A stretch of DNA of 64,000 nt from an uncultured Caldilineaceae bacterium (GCA_951812725.1 OX638330.1:5249405-5313404), one strand, 5' to 3'. Shown: positions 26,434 to 36,027, counted from the first letter of the stretch. Notes: generated by a model not told the origin, from the letters alone. Made by a program: numbers and translations.

Positions 26434-27237
26434 TTACTGTACGCTCGCGATCGTTTCCCGCAGCATGGAAACCGACTGCGCCAGGGCCGCTTTCGGCTCG
26501 CCGGCAACGCGGCATTCATATGTCAGATAGCCCTTGAAACCAACGTCGGCCAAAGCCTGAATGCCCGACTGCCAGTCGATGTCACCAATACCCGGCTGGA
26601 CACGCGTATTGTCAGCTACGTGGACATGGCCGATGTACGGGCCGATCTTGCGGATCGTCGCCGGTGTGTCGACTTCCTCGATGTGCATGTGGAAGAAATC
26701 GGTCAGCAGAGCCACACCAGGAGGGTCCCCCGCCTTCTGGATGATTTCCACCCCGTCCTCCTGCCGCCGCAGCAAATGTTGCTCATAGCGGTTGAGAGGC
26801 TCTAACAACAGCAGCGTGCCATGACTGTCAGCGAACGCGGCCAGCTCCCGCGTGATCTCGACCAGCAGCTCTTTTTCCAGCGCCACCGCATCCTTGAGCG
26901 GCGAAAGATCTGGCAGCCGCGGCGGGCCGAAAATCGGCGGCACTATCTGGCCGACCGCGCCGAAGTGGCCGCAAGCTTCCAGGTTGCGCTTGGATTCGTC
27001 AATGCTGGCCCGGCGTTTGGCCGGATCCGGGTCTAACCAGTCGAACGCTGCCTGGCCGCAAATGGAGGAAATGCGGACTGTGCGATTGTTGAAAGCAGCT
27101 TCGTATTCGCTGATGTGGTCATAAAGCCGCGATCGGCCCTGAACTTCGACACCGTCGATTTGCAGAGCCTCGGCGCAATCCAGCTTCTCGTTCAGCGTTG
27201 CGCCCGGCAGCAAGTTTTCCTGTATTGAGATGTACAT
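26434..27237 (-). CDS. Sugar phosphate isomerase/epimerase (xylose-isomerase-like TIM barrel)
   Basis: A 267-residue AP-endonuclease-2-type TIM barrel. The metal-binding residues of the family are visible: Glu in LLLEPLNRYE, Asp/His in LLTDFFHMHIEE, His in IGHVHVADN and Glu in YLTYECRV. Relatives act as hydroxypyruvate isomerases, inosose or tagatose epimerases. A possible promoter on the minus strand is TTCTGT, 17 bases, TATTAT, about 50 bp upstream. It probably works with the nearby Gfo/Idh/MocA, ThDP and hydroxyacid dehydrogenase genes in sugar-acid or polyol breakdown. Confidence 0.88.
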   Translation of the reverse strand: MYISIQENLLPGATLNEKLDCAEALQIDGVEVQGRSRLYDHISEYEAAFNNRTVRISSICGQAAFDWLDPDPAKRRASIDESKRNLEACGHFGAVGQIVPPIFGPPRLPDLSPLKDAVALEKELLVEITRELAAFADSHGTLLLLEPLNRYEQHLLRRQEDGVEIIQKAGDPPGVALLTDFFHMHIEEVDTPATIRKIGPYIGHVHVADNTRVQPGIGDIDWQSGIQALADVGFKGYLTYECRVAGEPKAALAQSVSMLRETIASVQ

Positions 27238-27416
27238 GGGGTCTCCTTTAAGACGAGTGGCCTCGTCGTCTCAATAATAGTGTGCGATCTATTATGACAG
27301 AATGACATTATGCCGGCGTGACACAGGGGCGCCGGCCCGGACGCTCCTCCGTGTTGAAGTGTGTCTATTGTGAAGGGTCGCTTCGTCCGTTCTGTGTAAT
27401 CCGCCTGCCTGCTCCC

Positions 27417-27446
27417 GGCGCTCATATAGCGAAGCAGTAGCGCATG
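27417..27446. repeat. Short palindromic repeat (GCGCTCATATAGCGAAGC type)
   Basis: GCGCTCATATAGCGAAGCAG followed by TAGCGCAT. The same about 27-bp word recurs at 28462-28489 and 33060-33086. GCGCT and AGCG portions are self-complementary. Confidence 0.55.
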
Positions 27447-27504
27447 TGATACACTCAAATACCGAGATGATTTGTTACCGAGCTGATCTGTCCGTTATTG
27501 CATA

Positions 27505-28434
27505 GTGGAACCGTCGGCGTCAACAACCACCGTAATTCCGCTATCCTGTCCATCTGATCTTTGTTGCAAAGTGATTAACCACAACGCACCGCGCTCCACA
27601 CAGTCAGGCGCGCATTCGACAAACTCCGCTGACGATGACGGCTGGGTCCAGGAGCCGTCCGCCGCCGCCGAACAGAATGCTGCTGAACCGGGCAGCGCAC
27701 ACACACGCGCAGATAGCGAAGCGACAGTGCATCAACCTAACGCACTCACCATTCACCGGCGCCACGTACCCGTCTTGAAGCCGGAAGTTATCATCGAAAT
27801 TCCCCCGCCCGTCAGCAGGACTCGGCGTTTTGTCTGGCTGGGCGCGCTCGCCATTCCCCTCGTCATCACCTTGATTGCCCTCTCCGCGCTGGCGTTTCGG
27901 TCCCAGACCGTGTCCACCACCGCCCAGGAGGCAACTGTAGAGGCACGCGTCGCCATTCGCATGGCCGAAGAACGGGCGAAGAACCACCCTCAGTACGCCG
28001 CCACCGCCGCCGTCGAGGCAACTGTAGAAGCGCGCGTCGCGATGCGCCTGGCCGAAGAACGGGCATCCCTGGCCAGACAATCGATAACGATCGTCTCTGC
28101 CGGTGAACCGGAGGTGAGCGTAACCACCGCCAACGCCGCCGCGACACCAACTGCCGCCGACGCTGTCCCTCTTTACGCCCGCTCCTCCGTCGTGGTGAAT
28201 CTCCGCCAGGGTCCCGGCGAAAGCTACCAATCGCTCGGGCTCATCCAGCCCGGCGAACAGCTGCGCCTGCTCGGCCGCACCGTAGACAGCGGCTGGTTCT
28301 TCGTATCGTTCACCGACAGTTTCTCGGCAGAAGAAGAGCAGGGATGGGTGGCTGGCTGGTTGGTGGATGTCCCCGGAGACCCAATGCTTCTCGACGTCGT
28401 ATCTCCCAATCCCCTCGCGACGCAGAGCGAATAA
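27505..28434 (+). CDS. Membrane-anchored SH3-domain protein
   Basis: A 309-residue protein. The N-terminal about 105 residues are polar and low-complexity. A single membrane helix follows (FVWLGALAIPLVITLIALSALAF, about 109-131). Then come two near-identical 'ATVEARVAxRxAEERA' stalk repeats (about 143-158 and 171-188) and an SH3b domain (VVNLRQGPGESYQSLGLIQPGEQLRLLGR ... WVAGWLVD, about 229-290). The layout suggests an extracytoplasmic SH3 head that binds cell wall or another protein. The GTG start is only the first in frame; an internal start is possible. Confidence 0.75.
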   Translation: MEPSASTTTVIPLSCPSDLCCKVINHNAPRSTQSGAHSTNSADDDGWVQEPSAAAEQNAAEPGSAHTRADSEATVHQPNALTIHRRHVPVLKPEVIIEIPPPVSRTRRFVWLGALAIPLVITLIALSALAFRSQTVSTTAQEATVEARVAIRMAEERAKNHPQYAATAAVEATVEARVAMRLAEERASLARQSITIVSAGEPEVSVTTANAAATPTAADAVPLYARSSVVVNLRQGPGESYQSLGLIQPGEQLRLLGRTVDSGWFFVSFTDSFSAEEEQGWVAGWLVDVPGDPMLLDVVSPNPLATQSE

Positions 28435-28461
28435 CAGCCGCAATCCGGTAAGAACACCTCC

Positions 28462-28489
28462 CGCTCAAATAGCGAAGCGGTCGCGCATT
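28462..28489. repeat. Short palindromic repeat, second copy
   Basis: CGCTCAAATAGCGAAGCGGT followed by CGCGCAT, in the gap between the convergent SH3 and Gfo/Idh/MocA genes. It matches the copies at 27417 and 33060. Confidence 0.55.
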
Positions 28490-28542
28490 CAACTACTGTC
28501 ACCTGCCGATCACCCTCCACGCCTGCCCCGCCGCCTCGTCAG

Positions 28543-29814
28543 CTACAGCCCCAGCGCGTCGTCGATCTCCTCCTGATACGTCCGCACCGCGCCCGACAGC
28601 AGCTCCTCAAGCCCGACCGCGCGCCCGACAGCAGCCGATTCATACGCGCCCAGAATTGCCGCCACCGCGATCATGCCGTCGCGGCCGTCCACCTCCGGCG
28701 CACGGCCCTGCAGAACCGCCTCACCGAAGTCGTGATATTCAATCGCCAGCAGCCTGGCGTCCAGCGCCATCTCGGCATGGGACACGTCGGGCCGTTCGTA
28801 AACAACACCATCCGCGCCGAACAACCGCGCGGTGATCGCGTTTAAAGAGAAGTCGGGCAGCAGGCTCAAAATCTCCTTGCCCTCCAACGTCCGCTCCTCC
28901 AGCCGTAGCCGCACCGCCTCGCCCGTCCGGTCCCGCGGCACATCCAGCGCGCCCCAGCGGCCGTGAACACTGCGTTCGAAACGACTGCTCCCCCTGCCCC
29001 CGCCCAGGTGTGAGAACTGCACCGTAGCCCCCGACTGCATCGCATACTGCGCCAGAATCGAGTCCTCGCCCGTCGCCTCAACTGTCTCCGGGTAGGTCCG
29101 CGTCTGCTCCCGGTATGAGATCAGCGGGTGATTCTCGGCAACGGGCCGCCGCCGCACCGGCTCCACGATCAACCCCCGCCCAAAGATGCGCTCGTATTCA
29201 CCCAGATAGTAGCGGATGATATCGGCATAGTGGACGCCCATGTCCAGGCCGATCGCTCCCTTCTCCTTCAGATGCCGCCACGGTGTGGCCGACATCACGT
29301 CGTCGCCGCCCAGCGATGTCTGGATCATCAGGAGTGGGTCGCCCAGAATTCCGGCGTCGATCACCGCACGCACCATCCGGTTGACCGGATCGCGGCGGTA
29401 ATTCTCCGCGGTCGCCAGCACAGTGCCGCTCCCTTCGGCCGCGTCAATGATGCGGCGGCAGGCACGTATCGTGATGCCCAGCGGCTTCTCCACCAGCGCG
29501 TGCTTGCCGGCCGCCAGCGCCGCCGTCGCGATCTCATGGTGGCTGGAGCCGTCCGTAACCACATCGACCGCGGCAACGTCCGGGTGCGCCAGCATGCGGT
29601 CCAGATCCGTGAAGATCAGGGGCTTGCGACCGAACAGACGCTCCACCTCGCCCGCGACCCGCTCGGCATTGTCACGGTTGATATCGCAGACCGCCATCAA
29701 CTCCACATTCGACATGCCGGTCTCTTCCAGCGTGTGGTACGCGATCGTGTGGCGATGGCCCATGCCGCCGCAACCCACTACACAGATAGGAACTCGTTCA
29801 CTACTCTGGCTCAT
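28543..29814 (-). CDS. Gfo/Idh/MocA-family oxidoreductase
   Basis: A 423-residue protein. The Rossmann start is VPICVVGCGGMGHRHTIAYH. VDVVTDGSSHHEIATAALAAGKHALVEKPLG contains the EKP motif whose Lys is catalytic in the family. The C-domain has GAIGLDMGVHYADIIRYYLGEYERIFGRG. These NAD(P)-dependent enzymes oxidise sugars, inositols or related compounds. Repeat copy D lies just upstream. The substrate is undetermined. Confidence 0.9.
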   Translation of the reverse strand: MSQSSERVPICVVGCGGMGHRHTIAYHTLEETGMSNVELMAVCDINRDNAERVAGEVERLFGRKPLIFTDLDRMLAHPDVAAVDVVTDGSSHHEIATAALAAGKHALVEKPLGITIRACRRIIDAAEGSGTVLATAENYRRDPVNRMVRAVIDAGILGDPLLMIQTSLGGDDVMSATPWRHLKEKGAIGLDMGVHYADIIRYYLGEYERIFGRGLIVEPVRRRPVAENHPLISYREQTRTYPETVEATGEDSILAQYAMQSGATVQFSHLGGGRGSSRFERSVHGRWGALDVPRDRTGEAVRLRLEERTLEGKEILSLLPDFSLNAITARLFGADGVVYERPDVSHAEMALDARLLAIEYHDFGEAVLQGRAPEVDGRDGMIAVAAILGAYESAAVGRAVGLEELLSGAVRTYQEEIDDALGL

Positions 29815-29899
29815 TGGTCCGTCCTCAAATGCACTGGCCGGTTACCAGTAACCCCACAGGACACCGGCAACCGGCCAATTTCCCTTATTTACTTTCCAC

Positions 29900-30187
29900 G
29901 AAACTACGCAGCCACAACAAACTTGCAATCCTGAATGAGGCGAGCGGAGCTGTTTACTCTCTCTTTGCATTTGGGCGGTCGGCCGCAAGCGGCCTCCCTT
30001 GTGCAGGGGCTGCGCCCCCGCAACGCCCCCCTCCAAAACCATCGCTCACCGACCCTGTCTGCGCATTTCAGCAGTGCCGCTCCACCAACCTTGGCTGCCG
30101 CCAACCGAATACGCAATCAGATAGCTTGAATGGCGGCAGCGATAAAGAGCTGGTCAAGGCAGGAACTGTATCTGGCTTAGCAGTTAC
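29900..30187. mobile_element. MITE copy D (288 bp), perfect 8-bp target duplication
   Basis: The left end is GAAACTACGCAGCC and the right end GGCTTAGCAGTTAC. It is flanked by CTTTCCAC at 29892-29899 and at 30188-30195, an exact 8-bp duplication. The core hairpin is GGCCGC-AA-GCGGCC, and the right arm matches copy F. Confidence 0.92.
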
Positions 30188-30214
30188 CTTTCCACTATTC
30201 ACCGACCACTGCCG

Positions 30215-31849
30215 TTACATATGTTGCGAGATCTCCGTCTCTTTCGCAGTGATAAATTCCAGCAGCACCGGCACGCCTTCCTCTGTCTTCTGGATGCCGC
30301 GCTCAATCGCCGGGATGATCTGGTCCGGCGTCTCAATTCTCTCGCCGTAACCGCCGAACGCTTCCGCCATCTTGGCATAGTTGCCGGAGATATCGGTCGC
30401 GCCGTACTTCTGTTGAGAGACCGGCATCACCGGAATCTCAATCGCCATTGAGAAGTTGTTGAACAGGACCGACAGAATAGGAATGCGCTCCCGCACCGCG
30501 GTTTCAAAGTCCATACCGGTAAAGCCAATCGCGGCGTCGCCCCACACATTGATGCAGAGCTTGTCCGGGCAGGCCAGCTTGGCGCCCATCGCCAGACCCA
30601 GACCGTAGCCCAACTGCGTCGTCTTGCCCCAGCCAATATAGGAGAGCGGCGTTTCTGATTTCCAGAAAGGCGAAAGCTGATCGCGCGGGCTGCCGGCATC
30701 ATGCGTGATGATCGTATTAGGCACATCAACCGTCGCATAAAGATCGCGAATCACCCGGTAAGGCGAGAGCGGCGCGTCGTCGCTGTTGACCTTATGCGCC
30801 CACTCGGACTCCCATTTGGCATTACTATCGGCAATCCTGGCCGCGATCCCGGCCTGCCTGCCCCGCGTCTGCCCGCCCAGCCGTTCCGACACAGCCGCAA
30901 GCAACCCCCGCAGCGTAAGTTCGGCATCCCCGACCAGCGCGTGCTGGCTCACGACATCTTTGTTAATATCGGCCGGATCCAAGGTGGCATGGATGATCGT
31001 CTTGCCAGCCGGCATACGGACACCGAAGCTGGTGAAGCTGAAACTGCAGCCAATGCCAAAAATTACGTCGGCGTCGTTGAGAAACTCTCCGACCGCCCTG
31101 GAGTGGGAACGGTTGGCCGAGCCGAGGCTCAGTGGATGTGTCTCAGGGAAGGCGCTCTTGCCGTTGAGTGTCGTCGTCACCGGCGCCTCCAGCAGCTCTG
31201 CCAGCTCCTTCAGCGCGCCCCATGCCTTGGCATAGTGGACACCCTGGCCGGCATAGAGCACCGGCCGTTCCGCCGCCACCAGCATATCCGCCGCCCGCTC
31301 CACATCCGCCGGGTCCGGCCCGTAGCGCAGCCGCCGCACAGGTGTGTACTCGAACTCCGCCACTTCCGCAGAGGAAACATCGGCAGGAATCTCCACCAGC
31401 GCCGGCCGCGGCCGCCCGCTTCGCACCGCCGCGAACGCCCGCCGCATCGCATCTGCCGTCATCTCCGGCGTCGTCAACTGCTCGCTCGACTTGGTGACCG
31501 AAGCATAGCTCTGGGCAGAGTTGAAGTTGGGCTGCACCTGGTTGATCGCCCGCGGATAGCCGCCCGGCAGCACCACGATCGGGGCGGAATCGCCGAATGC
31601 CTGCGCCACGCCGCCGAACGCGTTCTCTGAACCGGGCCCCGACTGCATGCAGAAGACACCTATCTTGTCGCCCGAACTCAGGCGGCTGATCGCGTCCGCC
31701 ATGTGCAGGCCGATGCGCTCCTGCCGCACGATAATTGTGCGGATGTCCAATTTGGCGGCCGATTCGATCAGATAGTTTACCGGATAGGCAAAAAGAATCT
31801 CGGTGCCCTCCTCTTTCAGGCAGTGAGCGACAACGTCAACGACTTGCAT
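30215..31849 (-). CDS. Thiamine-diphosphate enzyme (acetolactate-synthase-like)
   Basis: A 544-residue protein with the three-domain ThDP architecture. The N-terminal Pyr domain carries the catalytic Glu in VRQERIGLHMADA. The middle domain contains VLYAGQGVHYAKAWGALKELAELLEAPV. The C-terminal PP domain has the ThDP motif WGDAAIGFTGMDFETAVRERIPILSVLFNN. It starts directly MQVVDVVAHCLKEEG. It could be an oxalyl-CoA decarboxylase, acetolactate synthase or sulfopyruvate-type carboxylyase; neighbours favour a catabolic carboxyl-lyase. It is not assigned to ilvB because no regulatory subunit is adjacent. Confidence 0.87.
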   Translation of the reverse strand: MQVVDVVAHCLKEEGTEILFAYPVNYLIESAAKLDIRTIIVRQERIGLHMADAISRLSSGDKIGVFCMQSGPGSENAFGGVAQAFGDSAPIVVLPGGYPRAINQVQPNFNSAQSYASVTKSSEQLTTPEMTADAMRRAFAAVRSGRPRPALVEIPADVSSAEVAEFEYTPVRRLRYGPDPADVERAADMLVAAERPVLYAGQGVHYAKAWGALKELAELLEAPVTTTLNGKSAFPETHPLSLGSANRSHSRAVGEFLNDADVIFGIGCSFSFTSFGVRMPAGKTIIHATLDPADINKDVVSQHALVGDAELTLRGLLAAVSERLGGQTRGRQAGIAARIADSNAKWESEWAHKVNSDDAPLSPYRVIRDLYATVDVPNTIITHDAGSPRDQLSPFWKSETPLSYIGWGKTTQLGYGLGLAMGAKLACPDKLCINVWGDAAIGFTGMDFETAVRERIPILSVLFNNFSMAIEIPVMPVSQQKYGATDISGNYAKMAEAFGGYGERIETPDQIIPAIERGIQKTEEGVPVLLEFITAKETEISQHM

Positions 31850-31986
31850 GCTATGGTCTCCTTAAGTGTGATTTCATTCTGGTATCAGGACGCCTCGCAA
31901 AGGCTGCACCCTGGGATCGCGCGACTCTCGCCCGCTTTTAGCCTACACGCAATCCAGGGGAAGCGCGTCTTCCATCTAAACGTACA

Positions 31987-32937
31987 TCAGTAACCGCGTT
32001 CTATACCTACCGTATTCTGTAGCGGTTCGCCATTCAGAAAGCGTTTCAAGTTCTCTCTCATAATGTGCCTGACATTGGACGTGGTCTGGACCGATGAGGG
32101 CGAACTGTGCGGTGTGATGAACAGATTCGGCGCGTCCCACAGCGGATCGTCCGCCGGCAGCGGCTCCGTGGCTGCCACATCCAGCGCCGCGCCGGCCAGC
32201 TTGCCCTCCTCCAACATCCGGATCAAAGTCGGCTCATCAATGATGCCCCCGCGCGAGATGACGATGAAAAAGGCGTCCTGCTTCAGCAGGGCCAGTTCGT
32301 CCGGCCCTATCATGCCCCGCGTCTGTGCAGTGATTGGGACTGTCACCACCACCACGTCCGAATCCCGCAACAGCGCCGGCATGCCGTCCATCAACTGCAG
32401 GTCCTTAACATAGTCCGGCTTCTCCATCGGATTGACGTCGACCGCGCTCACATCCATATCAAAAGCCGCCGCCCGTCTTGCGATCTGCCGGCCGATATTC
32501 CCCAGGCCGACGATGCCCATTTTCAGACCAACCAGACCCACCAGCCGCGTGCCCTCGGGGACACCCCACTCGTGCCGCTGTTGCGCTTTATGAAGCGGAC
32601 CGAACCCGCGCGTCAGGAACACCAGCATCCCCATCGTATGCTCTGCAATCGTCGTGGCATGCGCGCCCCGCGTATTGCAGACGGTTATCCCCCGCTCCCC
32701 CAACTCTGGCACATTGGGCATCCATTCCACGCCGGCGCTGGACGCCTGGATCCAGCGGATGTTGGGCGCAGCCTGCAACTGGCTGCTGTTTATCGGGCCG
32801 AAGGCGGCCTCCGCGTCGGCTGCCTGCGCCGTGATCTCCTCAGCCGTATCCGCAAGCACAAACTCCACCTGCGGAAACTCCTGCCGGAAGTCATCCACAA
32901 ATCTGTCGACCCATCCCGCTGTTATCAGAACTTTCAT
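31987..32937 (-). CDS. D-2-hydroxyacid dehydrogenase
   Basis: About 316 residues from MKVLITAGWVDRF. The NAD-binding motif is MGIVGLGNIGRQIARRA. The catalytic Arg lies in FFIVISRGGIIDEPTL, the Glu in VAATEPLPADDP and the His in LFITPHSSPSS. I chose the ATG at 32937, with GGAG 6 bases upstream; the frame is open further, but that part is not homologous. It interconverts a D-2-hydroxy acid and its 2-oxo acid, and fits the sugar-acid genes downstream. An inverted repeat GTGGTTAGTGG/CCACTAACCAC lies just upstream (about 32982-33013). Confidence 0.92.
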   Translation of the reverse strand: MKVLITAGWVDRFVDDFRQEFPQVEFVLADTAEEITAQAADAEAAFGPINSSQLQAAPNIRWIQASSAGVEWMPNVPELGERGITVCNTRGAHATTIAEHTMGMLVFLTRGFGPLHKAQQRHEWGVPEGTRLVGLVGLKMGIVGLGNIGRQIARRAAAFDMDVSAVDVNPMEKPDYVKDLQLMDGMPALLRDSDVVVVTVPITAQTRGMIGPDELALLKQDAFFIVISRGGIIDEPTLIRMLEEGKLAGAALDVAATEPLPADDPLWDAPNLFITPHSSPSSVQTTSNVRHIMRENLKRFLNGEPLQNTVGIERGY

Positions 32938-33059
32938 TGTGCTCTCCATCATGAGGCTGAACGCTGTGGTGAAAAATGATTCGTGGTTAGTGGGGCTGCA
33001 ATCCACTAACCACTGAGGTCCTGCCATTATACACCAGAACAGCAGGGGTACAGCATAGG

Positions 33060-33086
33060 CGCTCATAAAGCGAAACGGTAGCGCAT
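33060..33086. repeat. Short palindromic repeat, third copy
   Basis: CGCTCATAAAGCGAAACGGT followed by AGCGCAT, upstream of the hydroxyacid dehydrogenase. It matches 27417-27446 and 28462-28489. Confidence 0.55.
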
Positions 33087-33167
33087 CAGCCAACGAAAGT
33101 GGTCAAACGGTACACCCCCGCCCTCGTCCTATCCCCCTCTTGCCGAACTGCGCCGCACCGCCGTAAT

Positions 33168-33196
33168 TTGTGGCTGCAATTGCGTTGTGCTATAGT
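33168..33196 (+). promoter_or_regulatory. Promoter of tRNA-Val
   Basis: TTGTGG (33168-33173), a 17-base spacer, then TATAGT (33191-33196). The tRNA starts 17 bases after the -10 box. Confidence 0.7.
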
Positions 33197-33212
33197 TAAA
33201 TTCTTACAATAC

Positions 33213-33287
<75 letters not shown>

Positions 33288-33294
33288 CTGGGCC

Positions 33295-33641
33295 GTTGCC
33301 GAACAATGTGGTTCGGTATGGTGCCGCCGGCTCCATAATTTGGGAGAGATAGCGGCAGCGTGATACTTTGGCCGCGGCCAGTCAAACATGAGCAGGGTTT
33401 CCGTCAGCGACGAAACTGACAGTGTTCTGAAGCAATCTCGCCTCTGCGTGCAGCGGCGAATTAGACAACTTCTCTGCGCTGGAGTTCAGGCTGGAGAGTA
33501 TATATCTTCTCCTTCTACCGAACACACCTCACTTGATGGCTCGGTGTAGGTACGTTCGGTATATTTCTGTGAAATCTGCATGTTAACCGTCCGGCCAAGT
33601 AGCACCGGTTCTCGATGAAGAGCGCTTTAGGAGGAAGACCA
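33295..33641 (+). promoter_or_regulatory. Conserved long leader of Cache lipoprotein gene 1
   Basis: This about 345-bp leader is closely similar to 37985-38313, upstream of the second lipoprotein gene. Shared blocks include CTGGAGTTCAGGCTGGAGAG, CCGAACACACCTCACT with TGATGGCTCGGTG, TCTGTGAAATCTGCATG, and GATGAAGAGCGC before the ribosome-binding site. CCGAAC/GTTCGG form the stem of a large hairpin (about 33518-33560). A second small CCGAAC...GTTCGG inverted repeat lies near 33299-33316. Function is inferred only from conservation. Confidence 0.6.
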
Positions 33642-34652
33642 ATGCGTAATCGTATTTTTCATATCAGAATGGCCGTCGTCCTGGTGGCCGCCGCCGTTTT
33701 CCTGTCCGGCTGCTATCACATGATGTCACCCCGTACCTGGAAGCCGTCCCTTTCACGCATGGACCGAATGGTTCATCCGGATCGAATGGATAGAACGGAC
33801 CTTCAGGATAAAATGGACCGAATGGGCCGTTCGGACCGTTCCGACGCCAAGCAAGGCTGGCACGTTTCCAAGGCCGATCGCCCTGGCTACACAGTGGCCA
33901 TGGTAGAGAAGGCCCTGCGGATTTACGACGCCAAAGGGCTGGAGGCGACGGTCGAATACTACAGTTCCCAGGAAAGCGTGGACGGCGAGTGGTATGTATT
34001 TATTGCCGACGAAAACAATGACTTAATCGCCCACCCCAATCCCGTCTACGTGGGCGTAAGCCTGATGGACGAGACCGGCATCGATATCACCGGCTATAAG
34101 CACGGCGCAGTGATAGCCACTGCCACCGAGGAGGGGAAATGGATCGACTATATCTTCCTCAACCCTGCCACCGGCCAGCAGGAGTACAAGCATGCCTGGG
34201 CGGTGAGGCACGATGGGCTGATCTTCGTTTCCGGCTGGTACCAGGTGCTCCCAACTCTGTCGCTGGGCGCGACCAAGACGGATCCTGCTGAGTACACGGT
34301 TGCCTTTGTTGACCGTGCGCTTCGCCACTACCAAGCGCATGGCCGCGAGAATACCGTCGCCCATTACAACACACCGGAAAGCGTCGATGGATCCTGGTAT
34401 GTCTACATCTTCGACGAGGATGATCTGTTGATCGCCCACGCCAATCAGGATTTGCTGGGTATGGACTTGAAGGAAGAATTAGGCCTGGACTCCGCCGGCT
34501 ATCATTTCGGCGACGACATGGTGGAAACGACCGCTGAAGGGTTGTGGGTGCACTATGTCTTCGTCAACCCCGCCACCGGCGAGGAAGAGACCAAGCATGC
34601 CTGGGCCGTGCGTCACGATGGACTGATCATTGGCTCCGGCTGGTATGAATAG
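33642..34652 (+). CDS. Lipoprotein with two Cache-like repeats
   Basis: About 336 residues. The signal peptide ends in a lipobox (AAAVFLSGC, Cys near residue 24), so it is exported and lipid-anchored. A linker of repeated M-D-R words (about residues 35-65) follows, then two about 130-residue repeats. Each runs from YTVAMVEKALRIYDAKG through ESVDGEWYVFIADEN and LIAHPNP to GKWIDYIFLNPATGQQEYKHAWAVRHDGL and GWY. This pattern resembles single-Cache sensor modules, here without a signalling partner domain. GGAGG lies 8 bases before the ATG at 33642. The ligand is unknown. Confidence 0.82.
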   Translation: MRNRIFHIRMAVVLVAAAVFLSGCYHMMSPRTWKPSLSRMDRMVHPDRMDRTDLQDKMDRMGRSDRSDAKQGWHVSKADRPGYTVAMVEKALRIYDAKGLEATVEYYSSQESVDGEWYVFIADENNDLIAHPNPVYVGVSLMDETGIDITGYKHGAVIATATEEGKWIDYIFLNPATGQQEYKHAWAVRHDGLIFVSGWYQVLPTLSLGATKTDPAEYTVAFVDRALRHYQAHGRENTVAHYNTPESVDGSWYVYIFDEDDLLIAHANQDLLGMDLKEELGLDSAGYHFGDDMVETTAEGLWVHYVFVNPATGEEETKHAWAVRHDGLIIGSGWYE

Positions 34653-34696
34653 ACCTTTGGCGGGTGCCCTCTGGGCGCAGTGATAAGCCTGAAATA

Positions 34697-34732
34697 CAGG
34701 GGCGCTCGACCGGGCGCCCCTGTTCTTCTTTT
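34697..34732 (+). terminator. Factor-independent terminator of Cache lipoprotein gene 1
   Basis: CAGGGGCGC (34697-34705) pairs with GCGCCCCTG (34714-34722), followed by TTCTTCTTTT. The same hairpin is present after the second lipoprotein gene. Confidence 0.85.
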
Positions 34733-34779
34733 GCGGCGCTAATATACAGAGACGAAAGAAACCTTTCCACAGGTGTTTC

Positions 34780-36027
34780 ATGTTGATTGACGGGCTTCCC
34801 CACGGGAGCGCAGTGCAGGCCGCAGGCGCAGCCTATACCGGCCAGCTCGAACAACTCATCGACCTCTGCATCTCCGTCCAGCAGATCCCCTCCCCCACCG
34901 GCGCCGAAACCGAACGGGCCGCCTGGGTGGAGAACCGCATGCAGGCCATCGGCCTGGCCGACGTAACGCGCGATCAATTGGGCAATGTCTATGGCCGCGT
35001 CCGCGGCCCGCGACCGCAGGCCCAACCCGCCCTGCTCGTCTCCGCCCATACCGATACCGTCTTCCCACCCGAAACCGATCTGCGCCTAAGCCGCCTGAAC
35101 AATGGTTTCCTCCGCGGACCGGGCATCGGCGACAACTCGACCGGCGTTGCCTGCCTCCTCATCCTGGCCGAAACCCTGACGCAACTCGCCCCCCCGCCCG
35201 TCGACATCTGGCTGGTCGCCAACTCGATGGAAGAGGGCGTGGGCGACCTGCGCGGCATGCGCCGCGTCGTAGATCGCCTGGATAAGCGGGCCGATGGGGC
35301 AATTCGCAGCGCAGATCCTTCCCCTAATGGGCGCGGCGCCCTCGGGGCTGTGATCGTGCTCGAAGGAATGGGGCTGGGCCGCATCGTCCACCAGGCCCTC
35401 GGCGTGCGCCGCTATCGCACATCCGCCGTCGCGCCGGGGGGCCACAGTTGGGGTGATTTCGGCGCAGCCAGCGCTGTTCACGGCCTGGTATCGCTGGCCG
35501 AAGAAATGCTGAAACTACCGCTGCCGCAAACACCCCGTACAACCTTCAATATCGGCCGCATCGGTGGCGGCACCTCCGTCAATACCATCGCCCAGGAAGC
35601 ATGGATGGAGTTGGACCTGCGCAGCGAATCTCCACCAACGCTCGCCTGGCTGGACGGGCAGATAGAAAAGATCGTAAAACGCCACGTGCAGGCCCACCAC
35701 GCACACCGCGACGGCCTGACTTTACGCCTTGAACAGATCGGCGATCGGCCCGCAGGCGCGCTCCCCTTTCAGCATCCGCTCGTACAAGCCGCCTCCACCA
35801 TTCTGCAGGAGATAGGCGTCAAGGAGCGCACCGATGCGCGCGTCAGCAGCACAGATGCCAATGTGCCCCTCAGCCGTAACATTCCCGCCGTCTGCGTGGG
35901 CCTTACAGATGGCGGCGACGCCCACCGTCTGAGTGAATGGATCAACCCATTGCCGTTGGTAAAGGGGATGCAGCAGCTGCTCTACCTTACCTGGTGGAGC
36001 GCTGCGTGGTTGACTAATAGTGGCTAG
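34780..36027 (+). CDS. M20-family metallopeptidase
   Basis: A 415-residue protein. VSAHTDTVFPPETD contains the first zinc-binding His-x-Asp, GPGIGDNSTGVACLLILAE the bridging Asp, and VANSMEEGVGDLRGMR the catalytic/bridging Glu pair. GGHSWGDFGAASAVHGL begins the dimerisation domain, and DAHRLSEW near the C-terminus supplies the last His. M20 enzymes remove terminal amino acids from peptides or deacylate amino acids. Its first about 20 codons are duplicated at 41610. Confidence 0.92.
   Translation: MLIDGLPHGSAVQAAGAAYTGQLEQLIDLCISVQQIPSPTGAETERAAWVENRMQAIGLADVTRDQLGNVYGRVRGPRPQAQPALLVSAHTDTVFPPETDLRLSRLNNGFLRGPGIGDNSTGVACLLILAETLTQLAPPPVDIWLVANSMEEGVGDLRGMRRVVDRLDKRADGAIRSADPSPNGRGALGAVIVLEGMGLGRIVHQALGVRRYRTSAVAPGGHSWGDFGAASAVHGLVSLAEEMLKLPLPQTPRTTFNIGRIGGGTSVNTIAQEAWMELDLRSESPPTLAWLDGQIEKIVKRHVQAHHAHRDGLTLRLEQIGDRPAGALPFQHPLVQAASTILQEIGVKERTDARVSSTDANVPLSRNIPAVCVGLTDGGDAHRLSEWINPLPLVKGMQQLLYLTWWSAAWLTNSG

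Noticed and set aside
30215..31849. Assignment of the ThDP enzyme as acetolactate synthase ilvB
   Set aside because: No ilvN or ilvC neighbour is present and the catabolic context differs; a general ThDP enzyme call is safer.
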